Positions 1-7,587 of a stretch of 14,620 nt of DNA are shown piece by piece. Numbering within the stretch: the stretch's first letter is position 1; each line of letters begins with the position of its first letter. The translations under genes were made by a program, and so were the position numbers. Source of the DNA: Corallococcus sp. Its GTDB lineage: Bacteria > Bacillota > Clostridia > Christensenellales > CAG-314. Where the stretch lies: assembly GCA_023663205.1 (NCBI GenBank), contig JAMPHX010000026.1, positions 1 to 14,620 on the forward strand, read 5' to 3'. The notes beneath the pieces are model-generated. The model did not search any database, was not told the DNA's origin, and saw only the letters and a list, made by a program, of their open reading frames with translations.

Positions 1-410
1 ACTTGGTCTGCCGTCAAATCGGTTTTGTTGATAAATTTGCCTTCTTCCCAAGTTGTAGAGTTGGAAGCAACAAGTCCGGATGCTTTGTTAACAAGCGTAC
101 CCGCCGTAGCAAAACTGTCTTGTCCTATGGAAGTTACATAGACTTTTGTGCTTGCGCCTGCGGCAAGACCGACAAATTCGCCGTCTACTACTTTGTAGTC
201 AATATCACCGCTCGGTTGAGACGAGTGGTTGCCCTTATATTCGCATTTGCTTGCGCAAGCAGGGTCGGTGCAATCGGATGTGCACTTTTTGCAGACAGAA
301 CATACGTGTTTGCAAGTGTGTGCGCCCTCGTTGGGGTTGCATGCCGCAAGAGTAAATGCAAATGCTACTACAAGCAACATAACAATAGTAAGACTTAATA
401 CTTTTTTCAT
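1..410 (-). CDS. Lipoprotein with Cys-rich tether, possible DUF6305 domain (3' end outside window)
   Basis: The first 136 codons are visible. A signal peptide ends in the lipobox LAAC, with Cys24 lipidated. Residues 31-56 form a compact Cys-rich stretch, with cysteines at 33, 37, 40, 43, 47, 52 and 56 and histidines at 31 and 35, read as HTCKHVCSVCKKC and then CTDPACASKC. Similar Cys-rich linkers occur just after the lipobox in surface proteins of many gut Clostridia. A Ser/Gln/Pro-containing hinge follows, then a folded domain starting VYVTSIGQDSFATAGTLVNK (90-109). The TSxGQ motif and what follows resemble the start of DUF6305 proteins as I remember them; this needs a profile search. GGAGG lies eight bases before ATG 410. 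As the last visible gene after the transporter and M14 hydrolase, it could be a substrate-binding or accessory surface protein; its function is unknown. Confidence 0.7.
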   Translation of the reverse strand, partial: MKKVLSLTIVMLLVVAFAFTLAACNPNEGAHTCKHVCSVCKKCTSDCTDPACASKCEYKGNHSSQPSGDIDYKVVDGEFVGLAAGASTKVYVTSIGQDSFATAGTLVNKASGLVASNSTTWEEGKFINKTDLTADQ

Positions 411-435
411 TATTGGTTCCTCCAAATTTTATTTA

Positions 436-1965
436 TTATTTTGCGGCAGGCGCAAGGTAAGTACCCACGCCGTCCCCAAGAATATCTGTGTAACTCGGCA
501 AAGTAAACTTCAATGCGCCGAGATTTGCATTGGTTGTTCTTTCAAGACAACCGTAATCGTTAAACGCCGTAGCCAAAGAAGAAACGCAGCATACGTGACG
601 CGCCACGCGTTCGTCAATATGAACGGGAGCGGCGTACAGCAGATTTTTGCTGTTGGGGTCTGCCTTGTCGTTTGCATCTACGATGTTGTATATTTTGTCG
701 TTACCGGTTATTATCATATCTTCGGTAAATAGTCCTCTGTATTTACCCTGCGAAGCGTTGGACGTTTCAAACAAAAACGCGTATGTGTTTGTAAAGTCGC
801 CCAATTCGCGGTGAGTAAGTCCGTGAAGATTTACCGGCGAAGGCGAGAACAGCAACCCTTCCAAACCTTCGAATTCCGCCGCAAACGACGCCAAACCCGA
901 CAGCGCTTCCGAATCTTGGTGGTAAACGCCTTGGTTTATGTTGGAGTATTCGGGCGAAGCCTCGTGCAGGTCAACCGTTATCGTGATGTTGTTGAGTTTT
1001 ACAAGTTGAGTTACCGCATATGCCGCGCGTTCCGTATAGTTGCCGTTTTCCGAACCGGGGTAAGCGCGGTTGATATTGCGTACTTCGCTTGCCGAAAGCG
1101 GCTGTCCCGAAGGATTGTGCGAATAAATATCGGGCGTAGGCCATTGGTCTACCGTGTTGGTCGCGCGCGAACCGAATTTGAAAGTACGCGTACTAATTAC
1201 TTCTTTTTGACCGCTACCATTTGTACGTGTTACATCCAAATGATAGTATTCGGGCGAAGCCTCTTGCGGATGAGTGTGAGTGTAGCCGCTGCGGTTGGCT
1301 TCCGTAATGATAAACAGTACGCCGCGTTCCACCTTGGCGTTTTCAAGCACTACCGTGGACGCAACCTGTCCCGCAGGTTCGTTGGCGTGCGTTCCGCCCA
1401 TAACAAGCATTTTCGGTACGCGTTCCACTTCCGCCTCGGCAACTACAAGAGTTCCGTCTTTGATTGCCGTCTTGGCATCGGAATACTTCAATATCGCAAT
1501 TCTGTCATTTCCTTCGTGGTTATCATCATTGAGTGCATTTATAACTGCCTCTGCACTCGGCGCGCCGCTCACGGATTTGCCGGTAGATGCTTCCGCAGCC
1601 GCGAGTTGAGCGCTGCCCGCTACTCCGTACAGCGTTACGTTTGCCGCCTTGATTTTGTCCAAAGTATCGTACTTTTCCGCATCTGCGGCTTTGACTACCG
1701 CAACGGTGTTTTCCGTGCCGTACTTGATGTATATTGCGGTGTTACCCGCAACGCTGTTGCCCAATCTCGGCGAATAATCCACAAAGTGTTGGATTTCGTC
1801 GTACGAAGGCGTTCCGTCCACCATTGTGGGGCTGAAATACGCTTCGTAGTTACGGAACGAGATAAAGTCAACCGCGCACACAACGCCTATCGCAAGGGCA
1901 ATTGCTAAGATGACGGCGGTGATAATAATATTTGTTTTTTTGTCTAACATATTCAATTTCTTCAT
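436..1965 (-). CDS. Membrane-anchored or exported M14 zinc hydrolase (AstE/aspartoacylase-like)
   Basis: A 509-residue protein with an N-terminal hydrophobic segment (about 12-33) acting as signal or anchor; there is no acceptable lipobox. The catalytic core starts near residue 184. GGTHANEP supplies zinc ligands His193 and Glu196, NINRAYPG (297-304) holds the substrate-binding Arg300, DLHE (332-335) gives the third ligand His334, and FLFETSN places the likely catalytic Glu400. This set matches M14 enzymes of the succinylglutamate desuccinylase/aspartoacylase group, which remove acyl groups from, or hydrolyse peptides near, acidic amino acids. Release of glutamate from an external N-acyl or peptide substrate would fit the operon, but the substrate is inference. 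An extra region of about 100 residues (85-175) precedes the core. GGAGGG at 1973-1978, seven bases upstream, selects ATG 1965 over GTG 1983, which would overlap the preceding gene. Confidence 0.8.
   Translation of the reverse strand: MKKLNMLDKKTNIIITAVILAIALAIGVVCAVDFISFRNYEAYFSPTMVDGTPSYDEIQHFVDYSPRLGNSVAGNTAIYIKYGTENTVAVVKAADAEKYDTLDKIKAANVTLYGVAGSAQLAAAEASTGKSVSGAPSAEAVINALNDDNHEGNDRIAILKYSDAKTAIKDGTLVVAEAEVERVPKMLVMGGTHANEPAGQVASTVVLENAKVERGVLFIITEANRSGYTHTHPQEASPEYYHLDVTRTNGSGQKEVISTRTFKFGSRATNTVDQWPTPDIYSHNPSGQPLSASEVRNINRAYPGSENGNYTERAAYAVTQLVKLNNITITVDLHEASPEYSNINQGVYHQDSEALSGLASFAAEFEGLEGLLFSPSPVNLHGLTHRELGDFTNTYAFLFETSNASQGKYRGLFTEDMIITGNDKIYNIVDANDKADPNSKNLLYAAPVHIDERVARHVCCVSSLATAFNDYGCLERTTNANLGALKFTLPSYTDILGDGVGTYLAPAAK
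945..963 (-). repeat. 19-base direct repeat, copy 1 (inside M14 hydrolase gene)
   Basis: The plus-strand sequence agtattcgggcgaagcctc occurs here and again at 1245-1263, a spacing of exactly 300 bases. Read on the coding strand it encodes EASPEY following the zinc-ligand His334 (HEASPEY). Confidence 0.9.
1245..1263 (-). repeat. 19-base direct repeat, copy 2 (inside M14 hydrolase gene)
   Basis: Exact copy of the 19 bases at 945-963, in the same frame and 100 codons earlier in the coding sequence. Here it encodes EASPEY in the context QEASPEYYH (residues 234-242). Confidence 0.9.
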
Positions 1966-1972
1966 ATCCGCA

Positions 1973-1978
1973 CCCTCC
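1973..1978 (-). promoter_or_regulatory. Ribosome binding site deciding the M14 hydrolase start
   Basis: GGAGGG, read on the minus strand, lies seven bases before ATG 1965. The GTG at 1983 lies upstream of this site and within the preceding gene's last codons, so it is rejected as the start. Confidence 0.85.
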
Positions 1979-1979
1979 G

Positions 1980-2144
1980 TCACTTGATAAGAAACAGTCT
2001 CAAAAGCAGCATAATAAGTGCTATTGCGCCTACTATCTTATCTGTGACTTTTCTGTTACGGTAAGTTCCCACGGCTACGCATACTGCTATTACCGCGACG
2101 AAGATAAGATATATTACCGTCAATATCGTGTTGTAGATATCCAT
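1980..2144 (-). CDS. Small two-helix membrane protein, 54 residues
   Basis: A short gene of unknown family. The reading is MDIYNTILTVIYLIFVAVIA at the N-terminus, a basic turn TYRNRKVTDK (27-36), then a second hydrophobic stretch to the C-terminal FLIK. Predicted membrane helices are about residues 5-26 and 37-53. The Arg/Lys-rich loop would face the cytoplasm, leaving both ends outside or within the membrane. It is supported by GGGAGG at 2155-2160, ten bases before the ATG, by tight packing (two bases after the permease stop, 14 before the next start) and by a composition typical of membrane proteins. Its place suggests an accessory subunit of the permease, possibly a minimal counterpart of DctQ, or a membrane partner of the M14 enzyme. 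Both ideas are inference. I do not recognise homologues. Confidence 0.75.
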   Translation of the reverse strand: MDIYNTILTVIYLIFVAVIAVCVAVGTYRNRKVTDKIVGAIALIMLLLRLFLIK

Positions 2145-2146
2145 AA

Positions 2147-3901
2147 CTATTTATCCTCCCCGTGCTGCTTTTCCGTATCTTGGGCGGATTGTTCCGCCTG
2201 TTTGTCCTGTTGAGTTTCAGTATCTTGTGCGGCTGTGTTTTCCGCCTGTATTTCTTCAACTTCGGGTTTATCGAAGTCTTGGAACACACCGTCTTGCGCC
2301 GCTATTTGGTCTTGCGTAATTTCCGTTTGTTCCTGTGCTTCTTCTGCGGAAGGCTCCGAACCTACGACGTAAGCGTACTTGTTGAGGAAACGGCAACGCT
2401 GTGACATTAAACTGAACACCACTGCAAATATTACCGCAACGCCTACTCCCGCAGCCAACGCAATGAGTTGCTGACCGACGTTTTGCGAACCTACCCAAGC
2501 CGAAATGCCTATTGTGTAGAACACTCCGTACACAAAGCACACCGCAATACCTATGAGCGCGGATTTGGTAATCTTGAACCAACTCTTTTCGCCTACTATA
2601 TCGCTTGCAAACTTGGCTGACATTGCCGTCGGCGGCGAAAACTCGCCCAGCGCCGCAAGCAGCGACATACCGCAGGTAAGCAATACTTCGTCGTTTACGT
2701 TCAAAAATGCCATTACGTACGGTCCTCCCAATATGGACGCGGAGCCGAACGCCGATATACCGCCGAACAGCGGCAAAGCAATAACCATACTTATATATCT
2801 GCCGACGCCGGGTATCATTGTTGCAAGAGCGGTAAACCAACCTCTTGAACCGTCAAGCGTCAAAAGCGACATAAACATACCTACGCCCATCAGAAGCCCC
2901 ATTGCGGAAAGCGATTTGTTTACGCCTTGGTAAACAACTTCCACTACGCTTTGAGGAGCGTCTTCCGCTTGTTTTTGCTGTTTTTGCGGAACGGTGATTT
3001 CCGTAGTATCGGTAATGAGCGTGGGTTCCGTGGGGGTTTGCTGTTCTGTTGCATTTTGCGATGCAAATTTTTTGAAAAACGGCAATTTGCGACCCGTAAC
3101 AAGCGCAACAACGGTACATACCACAAACATTGCCGGCATTGCAAATGCGCCTAACACTGCTGGGAAAATCATTTCCAAAACAATCAACAGAATAAGCAGA
3201 ATAAAAGGCAATGTAACGTACCATTTGAGTTCTTTGAGCACGCCCATATTTACAACCTGTTCGGCGTCCTCTTTGGAAAGCGGTTTGACAAACTTTCTGC
3301 CAAGAAGCAAAACCGTTACTATTGCAAGAGGCAATGCCAAAATAAGCAGAGGCAAACCGAAATTTACAAACGGTATATCCACAACTTCGCAAATAACCAT
3401 TGCAGGTACGTTGATAGGCGGAGCAACCATTCCCAAGATAGAGCCCATAGCCACTATTGCGCCTGCCTTTGCCTTGGGGATACCCCACTTTATCATGATG
3501 GGAGCAATGAGCGCGCCTGCCGAAATTGCAGATGCAAGGGACGAACCCGTAACCATTGCGGGAAACATAATGATTATCATAAACGCAATAAGCAGTATCG
3601 TCGGAAACTTTCTAAACGCTTTGACGAGCAACGCGCTTATGTATTCCAACGCGCCGCTTACCTGACACGCGCCCATAAAAATCATTGCCGTAGTAATTAT
3701 CAGTATCGTGTCGAAGTAACCGAAAGTACCTTCGATAAAATATCTCAAATCAAACGGCGCGCCGGAGAAAATCACGGCGAGTATCGCGCCGACGACAGCA
3801 GATAACATAAGGCATATTCCGCTGGGCAACTTTGCCGCAAGCAACAACACGACGAACGTAACTATCATCACAGCGAGATACAACAATTCAATCTGTAACA
3901 T
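2147..3901 (-). CDS. DctM-like (TRAP large-permease/ion-transporter superfamily) membrane transporter
   Basis: A 584-residue polytopic membrane protein. Two half-repeats each carry a small-residue stretch and a PP helical-hairpin tip: GSSLASAISAGALIAPIM (119-136) with GSILGMVAPPIN (153-164), and FGGISAFGSASILGGPYV (379-396) with LGEFSPPTAM (418-427). This is the arrangement of DctM and related secondary carriers, which move carboxylates using an ion gradient. No classical DctP binding protein or four-helix DctQ subunit is next to it. Hydrophilic additions are a Gln/Thr/Glu-rich loop (about 281-320) and an acidic, Gln-rich C-terminal tail of about 70 residues (514-584). AGGAGG at 3907-3912 selects ATG 3901 over the upstream TTG at 3904. 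Context suggests uptake of glutamate or another product of the surface hydrolases; the substrate is not readable from sequence. A 54-residue membrane protein starts two bases after the stop. Confidence 0.75.
   Translation of the reverse strand: MLQIELLYLAVMIVTFVVLLLAAKLPSGICLMLSAVVGAILAVIFSGAPFDLRYFIEGTFGYFDTILIITTAMIFMGACQVSGALEYISALLVKAFRKFPTILLIAFMIIIMFPAMVTGSSLASAISAGALIAPIMIKWGIPKAKAGAIVAMGSILGMVAPPINVPAMVICEVVDIPFVNFGLPLLILALPLAIVTVLLLGRKFVKPLSKEDAEQVVNMGVLKELKWYVTLPFILLILLIVLEMIFPAVLGAFAMPAMFVVCTVVALVTGRKLPFFKKFASQNATEQQTPTEPTLITDTTEITVPQKQQKQAEDAPQSVVEVVYQGVNKSLSAMGLLMGVGMFMSLLTLDGSRGWFTALATMIPGVGRYISMVIALPLFGGISAFGSASILGGPYVMAFLNVNDEVLLTCGMSLLAALGEFSPPTAMSAKFASDIVGEKSWFKITKSALIGIAVCFVYGVFYTIGISAWVGSQNVGQQLIALAAGVGVAVIFAVVFSLMSQRCRFLNKYAYVVGSEPSAEEAQEQTEITQDQIAAQDGVFQDFDKPEVEEIQAENTAAQDTETQQDKQAEQSAQDTEKQHGEDK
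2155..2160 (-). promoter_or_regulatory. Ribosome binding site of the 54-residue membrane protein
   Basis: GGGAGG, read on the minus strand, is embedded in the last codons of the permease gene and lies ten bases before ATG 2144. It is the main evidence, with packing, that this short frame is translated. Confidence 0.75.
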
Positions 3902-3910
3902 CAATTCCTC

Positions 3911-5698
3911 CTAATATCCAAAGGCTTTGCCGTCCCGACGCGGGTCAGCCGCACCGTGAAGTTCGCCTTTATTTGTAAGTTGTATGCCTTGCACTCCGCC
4001 AAGATAAGAATCTATCGGTTCATATCCTTGCACCGTTATGTCGTATCCGAACGACTGCAACGTCTGCGACAAAGATTCAAGACTTTTTTCTATCACCAAT
4101 TCTTTGGCTGTATCGTTTCTGTTTGATTCGTTTGTGGTAAAACAGTAGAACCGCGGCGCGTTGATTGCGCTTTGTATATCCATACCGAATTCAAGCATAT
4201 TGAGTATTACTTGAAGCATAGCGGCAGGTATGCGCGAACCTCCGGGGGTACCGAGTGTGGCAAACGGTTTGCCGTCTTTAAGAAGCACCGTCGGCATCAT
4301 GTAACTTGCCGGCTGTTTGCCCGCTTCCACGCTGTTGATACTGCCTTCCGTATACGAAAAGTCGCGTATCTGGTCATTGAGGAAAAATCCCGTGCCTTCC
4401 GCAACTTTACCCGAACCGAAAAAGTTATTGACTGTTTGCGTAAAAGTCACAAGGTTGCCGTGCTTGTCCGCAACCGAAAAACTGGTTGTGCTGAAATGGC
4501 TATCCTGCACCGACATTCCGTATTCGGCAACTTCCGCTCCGTTGTACGGTATAGGGTTTCCGTAAGGTTGTTCGTCGGCATTGGACGCAGTACCCAAGTA
4601 GGCTTTGCCCGCCGTGTACTTTTGCAGTCTTTCGGCGGCATACTCCTTGGAAGTAAGCCCCTTGTACGGAACGTCTACAAATGCCGAATCCGCCATATAC
4701 TTTTCCTTATCGCCGTAAGACAGTTGCTGAACGGTTGCAATAAGGTTTACGTACTCCGCGCTGTTGTGGTTGAGTTGCGAAATCAAACCGGTTGTTTTGT
4801 AATGTTCCAACATATTGAGCATTTCTATAAGCATTGTTCCGCCCGTCGACGGCGAATTTGCCGTAAGTATGGAATACCCGCCGTATTCGCCCGTAAGAGC
4901 ATCGCCCTTCTTGGGGTAATTGTTCATGGCATATTCCATATCGCTCATTGTGACGTAACCGTTCAATTCTTGTATACGCGCAACAATCTTTTGTGCAAGT
5001 TCTCCCTTGTAAAAGCCCTCTTTGCCCTTTTCGGAAATAAGTTTGAGCGTATTTGCAAGTTGAGGCTGAACAAGCGTAGAACCCTCTGCTATCGGGTCGA
5101 GTCCGTCAATCAAGAAAGCGTCCTCCACGCCCGTATCGCCGCAGCCGTACAGTTTATAAGCGTACGACGAGATGTTTTTGGCAAGTTCGGGAGTTACTAT
5201 TACGCCGCTTTCCGCAAGGTCTATTGCAGGCTTCATAACCTGTTGCCGCGTCATAGTTCCCTGCTCTTCCAATATCGTAAGCAGCCCCGCAACTTCCGTC
5301 GGCACCGCAATGTAAGTGCCTTCGCCGCTCTTTTGTCCGTCGTACGAAAACGATGCGAATTCGCGAAAATTGTAGTAGACGGATTTTTGCGTATCGGCGT
5401 TGTAAGACATCATCACTCCGCCGCCGCCCAAGCCGTTGGCGTCGGGTTCGGCTACGCCTATTGCAAACGCCACAGCAACCGCGGCGTCAAAAGCGTTGCC
5501 TCCCGCCTTCAATATATCCAGTCCCGCCTTACTGGCGTAAGGGTTTGCCGATGCGACTACGCCGTTTTTGCCGACGTAATCGCGCACCGACAAATCCGTC
5601 GGGTCAAATTCCTCGGGCGCGCACGCCGCAAGCAATGTGACCGTCAGGATTGCTGCTAATACAAACGATAATAATTTAATGCGTCTGCTCTGCTTCAT
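3911..5698 (-). CDS. ggt: Gamma-glutamyltransferase/hydrolase, lipoprotein, copy B
   Basis: This second T3-family enzyme lies directly after copy A. The 595-residue precursor has a clear lipobox LLAAC, so Cys26 should anchor it to the outer face of the membrane. Visible motifs are GGNAFDAAVAVA (67-78), GLGGGG (89-94), NFREF with Arg112, SPSTGGT (282-288), STTSFSVADKHGN with Thr404 as the nucleophile, GFFLNDQI (437-444), GTPGGSRIP (483-491), INAPRF (512-517) and the C-terminal GAADPRRDGKAFGY. These segments are closer to the Escherichia coli enzyme than those of copy A. The start is uncertain. ATG at 5698 follows the upstream stop by two bases but has poor ribosome-site spacing. TTG at 5704 overlaps that stop (TTGA) and sits ten bases from AAGG; it would add two residues. 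The transporter gene follows after nine bases. Confidence 0.93.
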   Translation of the reverse strand: MKQSRRIKLLSFVLAAILTVTLLAACAPEEFDPTDLSVRDYVGKNGVVASANPYASKAGLDILKAGGNAFDAAVAVAFAIGVAEPDANGLGGGGVMMSYNADTQKSVYYNFREFASFSYDGQKSGEGTYIAVPTEVAGLLTILEEQGTMTRQQVMKPAIDLAESGVIVTPELAKNISSYAYKLYGCGDTGVEDAFLIDGLDPIAEGSTLVQPQLANTLKLISEKGKEGFYKGELAQKIVARIQELNGYVTMSDMEYAMNNYPKKGDALTGEYGGYSILTANSPSTGGTMLIEMLNMLEHYKTTGLISQLNHNSAEYVNLIATVQQLSYGDKEKYMADSAFVDVPYKGLTSKEYAAERLQKYTAGKAYLGTASNADEQPYGNPIPYNGAEVAEYGMSVQDSHFSTTSFSVADKHGNLVTFTQTVNNFFGSGKVAEGTGFFLNDQIRDFSYTEGSINSVEAGKQPASYMMPTVLLKDGKPFATLGTPGGSRIPAAMLQVILNMLEFGMDIQSAINAPRFYCFTTNESNRNDTAKELVIEKSLESLSQTLQSFGYDITVQGYEPIDSYLGGVQGIQLTNKGELHGAADPRRDGKAFGY

Positions 5699-5700
5699 AA

Positions 5701-7566
5701 TCAATAAGCAAGCGCCTTACCGTCACGGCGAGTATCCGCTCCGCCGGTCAAACTTACCAATTGACCGTTTTGGTAGTTGAAAGATACCGCATGTACTCCG
5801 CCGAAATACAAATCTATTCCGTTGTACTGAGTTACTTTGTAATTCATTGCATTAAGAGCAAGCACCAAATCTTCCGAAGGAGATTCTATTTCTATTACCT
5901 TCTTGCCGCTGCTCTTTGTATTGCCGTAGTTGTAGATACGTTCGGTTTCGATTGCCGCTTGAATATCCATACCGAAATCGAGGTAATTTACAAGAGTGTT
6001 CAGCACTGCCGACGGTATACGCATACTTCCCGGAGAACCGAGTACCAATACAGGTTCGCCTACCGAATTAAGAACCAACGTAGGCATAATGTGCGACGTG
6101 GGTTGTTTGTACGGACGTACAAATGCCGAACCGCCGCTTGTAAATGTTGCGGACGACATTTGGTTGTTGAGGAAGAATCCGCATCCCGTAGGAATGATGT
6201 ACGCTCCCCAGAAGTGGTTGATGGTCTGCGTAAATGACGCAATGTTACCGTCTTTGTCCACTACGGTAAATGCCGTTGTTCCGTGGTCGTCATCGTCTTC
6301 GCCGATGGTTTCGACCGTGCAGTTACCGGTGGAAAATTCCGACGGGTCGCCGTAATAATACTGACCAGCGCCGCTGTAAGTGTAAGCCGATTCCGCGCTG
6401 TAACACTGATTCCAACGCGTTGCGGCGTATTCCTTGCTGAGTAATCCGTTGGGTACGTTTACAAAGTTGAAATCGCCGAAGAAGTGCGTTTTATCTCCGT
6501 AAGCCAACTGCATTGCAGTAGCCATTACGTTGACGTATTCGGCGCTGCTTCTGTCCATCTCGGAAAGTTTTTGGCCGGTGGAGTTTTGATAGTATTCAAG
6601 CATATTGAGCGCTTCGATAAGTATCGTTCCGCCGGATGACGGAGTTGTAGAGGTTACTATCGAATAATCGCCGTAAGTACCGGTTGTGGGTCTGCTTATT
6701 ACGGGATAGTTTTCCGATGCAAAAGCAAGGTCTTCCATTGTAACTATTCCGCCGTAGTTTTCCATTGCGTCGATGATTGCTTCCGCAACCCAACCTTTGT
6801 AGAAACCGTCTTTACCCTTTGCGGCAATTTCTTTGAGAACTTTGGCGTAATCTTTTTGTACGAGAGTATCGCCTACCTGCAATTTGCCGAAATCATTAAA
6901 GAAAATTTCCGCCCCGGGTACGCCCCGCAATGTTTGGTGAGAAACTTCGGGGTCCGCGTCGTAAATGGTATCGAACATCGTAGGTCCTACTTCTATACCG
7001 TTTTCCGCATAATGAATTGCGGGGTACAGTACATCGGAAAGAGACATCTTGCCCAAGTTTTTGTTGATTGCAATAAGTCCAGCAACTTCGGTGGGAACGC
7101 CTACCGACAAAATACCTTCGTCCATTACGGTTGCGTCGCCCTTTTTGCCGCTGGCTTCTTCGTAACCTTCTTTTGTGCCTGCGTCGGGTGTGAATTCACG
7201 GAAATTGTAATGGAAGTAATCGCCTGTACTCTTTTGATAACCTACCATTATTCCGCCGCCGCCTACGCCTGATGCATAGGGTTCGACTACACCCAAGGCA
7301 AATGCAACGGCAACTGCAGCGTCAAAAGCGTTACCGCCTGCTTCCAAAACAGCCATACCCGCTTTGCTCGCATACGCGCTTGCGGATACTACGACGCCGT
7401 TTTCGCCTGTGGCTTGTCTTACGTCAAGGTTTACGTTGGATGCGTCCGCGTCAAGTGCTGCAAGCGCTTCTTCCACAGAAGGCAACTGCTCGCACGCGCA
7501 GAACGAAAACAACATTACAAGTGCCATAACACAAGACATTCCTACAACAAATAATTTATTTTTCAT
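5701..7566 (-). CDS. ggt: Gamma-glutamyltransferase/hydrolase, lipoprotein, copy A
   Basis: This is an Ntn-hydrolase of peptidase family T3 that cleaves the gamma-glutamyl bond of glutathione and related compounds, releasing glutamate by hydrolysis or moving it to an acceptor. The 621-residue precursor has a signal sequence ending SFCAC; Cys25 is the probable lipidated residue, although the Phe at -3 is not canonical. Family motifs are GGNAFDAAVAVA (78-89), GVGGGG (100-105), NFREF with Arg123 as the expected glutamate-binding arginine, TPSSGGT (308-314), GTTAFTVVDKDGN with Thr430 as the autoprocessing nucleophile, GFFLNNQM (463-470) and the C-terminal GADTRRDGKALAY. The oxyanion region reads GSPGSMRIP, where many members have GSPGGSRI. 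An acidic DDDD run lies just before the nucleophile. AAGGAGG precedes ATG 7566. The next gene is a diverged paralogue. Confidence 0.93.
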   Translation of the reverse strand: MKNKLFVVGMSCVMALVMLFSFCACEQLPSVEEALAALDADASNVNLDVRQATGENGVVVSASAYASKAGMAVLEAGGNAFDAAVAVAFALGVVEPYASGVGGGGIMVGYQKSTGDYFHYNFREFTPDAGTKEGYEEASGKKGDATVMDEGILSVGVPTEVAGLIAINKNLGKMSLSDVLYPAIHYAENGIEVGPTMFDTIYDADPEVSHQTLRGVPGAEIFFNDFGKLQVGDTLVQKDYAKVLKEIAAKGKDGFYKGWVAEAIIDAMENYGGIVTMEDLAFASENYPVISRPTTGTYGDYSIVTSTTPSSGGTILIEALNMLEYYQNSTGQKLSEMDRSSAEYVNVMATAMQLAYGDKTHFFGDFNFVNVPNGLLSKEYAATRWNQCYSAESAYTYSGAGQYYYGDPSEFSTGNCTVETIGEDDDDHGTTAFTVVDKDGNIASFTQTINHFWGAYIIPTGCGFFLNNQMSSATFTSGGSAFVRPYKQPTSHIMPTLVLNSVGEPVLVLGSPGSMRIPSAVLNTLVNYLDFGMDIQAAIETERIYNYGNTKSSGKKVIEIESPSEDLVLALNAMNYKVTQYNGIDLYFGGVHAVSFNYQNGQLVSLTGGADTRRDGKALAY

Positions 7567-7587
7567 TGTTTTCCTCCTTTTAGTCTA

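Noticed and set aside
811..1908. Plus-strand open frame of 365 codons opposite the M14 gene
   Set aside because: Same basic, Cys-rich shadow composition and fully antisense to the M14 gene, whose active-site motifs are complete.
2147..3901. The permease as a GntP or CitMHS citrate carrier
   Set aside because: The paired small-residue stretches with PP hairpin tips read more like the DctM type. All belong to the same ion-transporter superfamily, so the exact family remains open to a profile search.
4172..5659. Long plus-strand open frame of 495 codons opposite gamma-glutamyltransferase copy B
   Set aside because: Arg/Cys/Val-rich translation with no recognisable motif or ribosome site. It lies wholly antisense to a gene with intact family motifs; it is a shadow produced by codon use on the minus strand.
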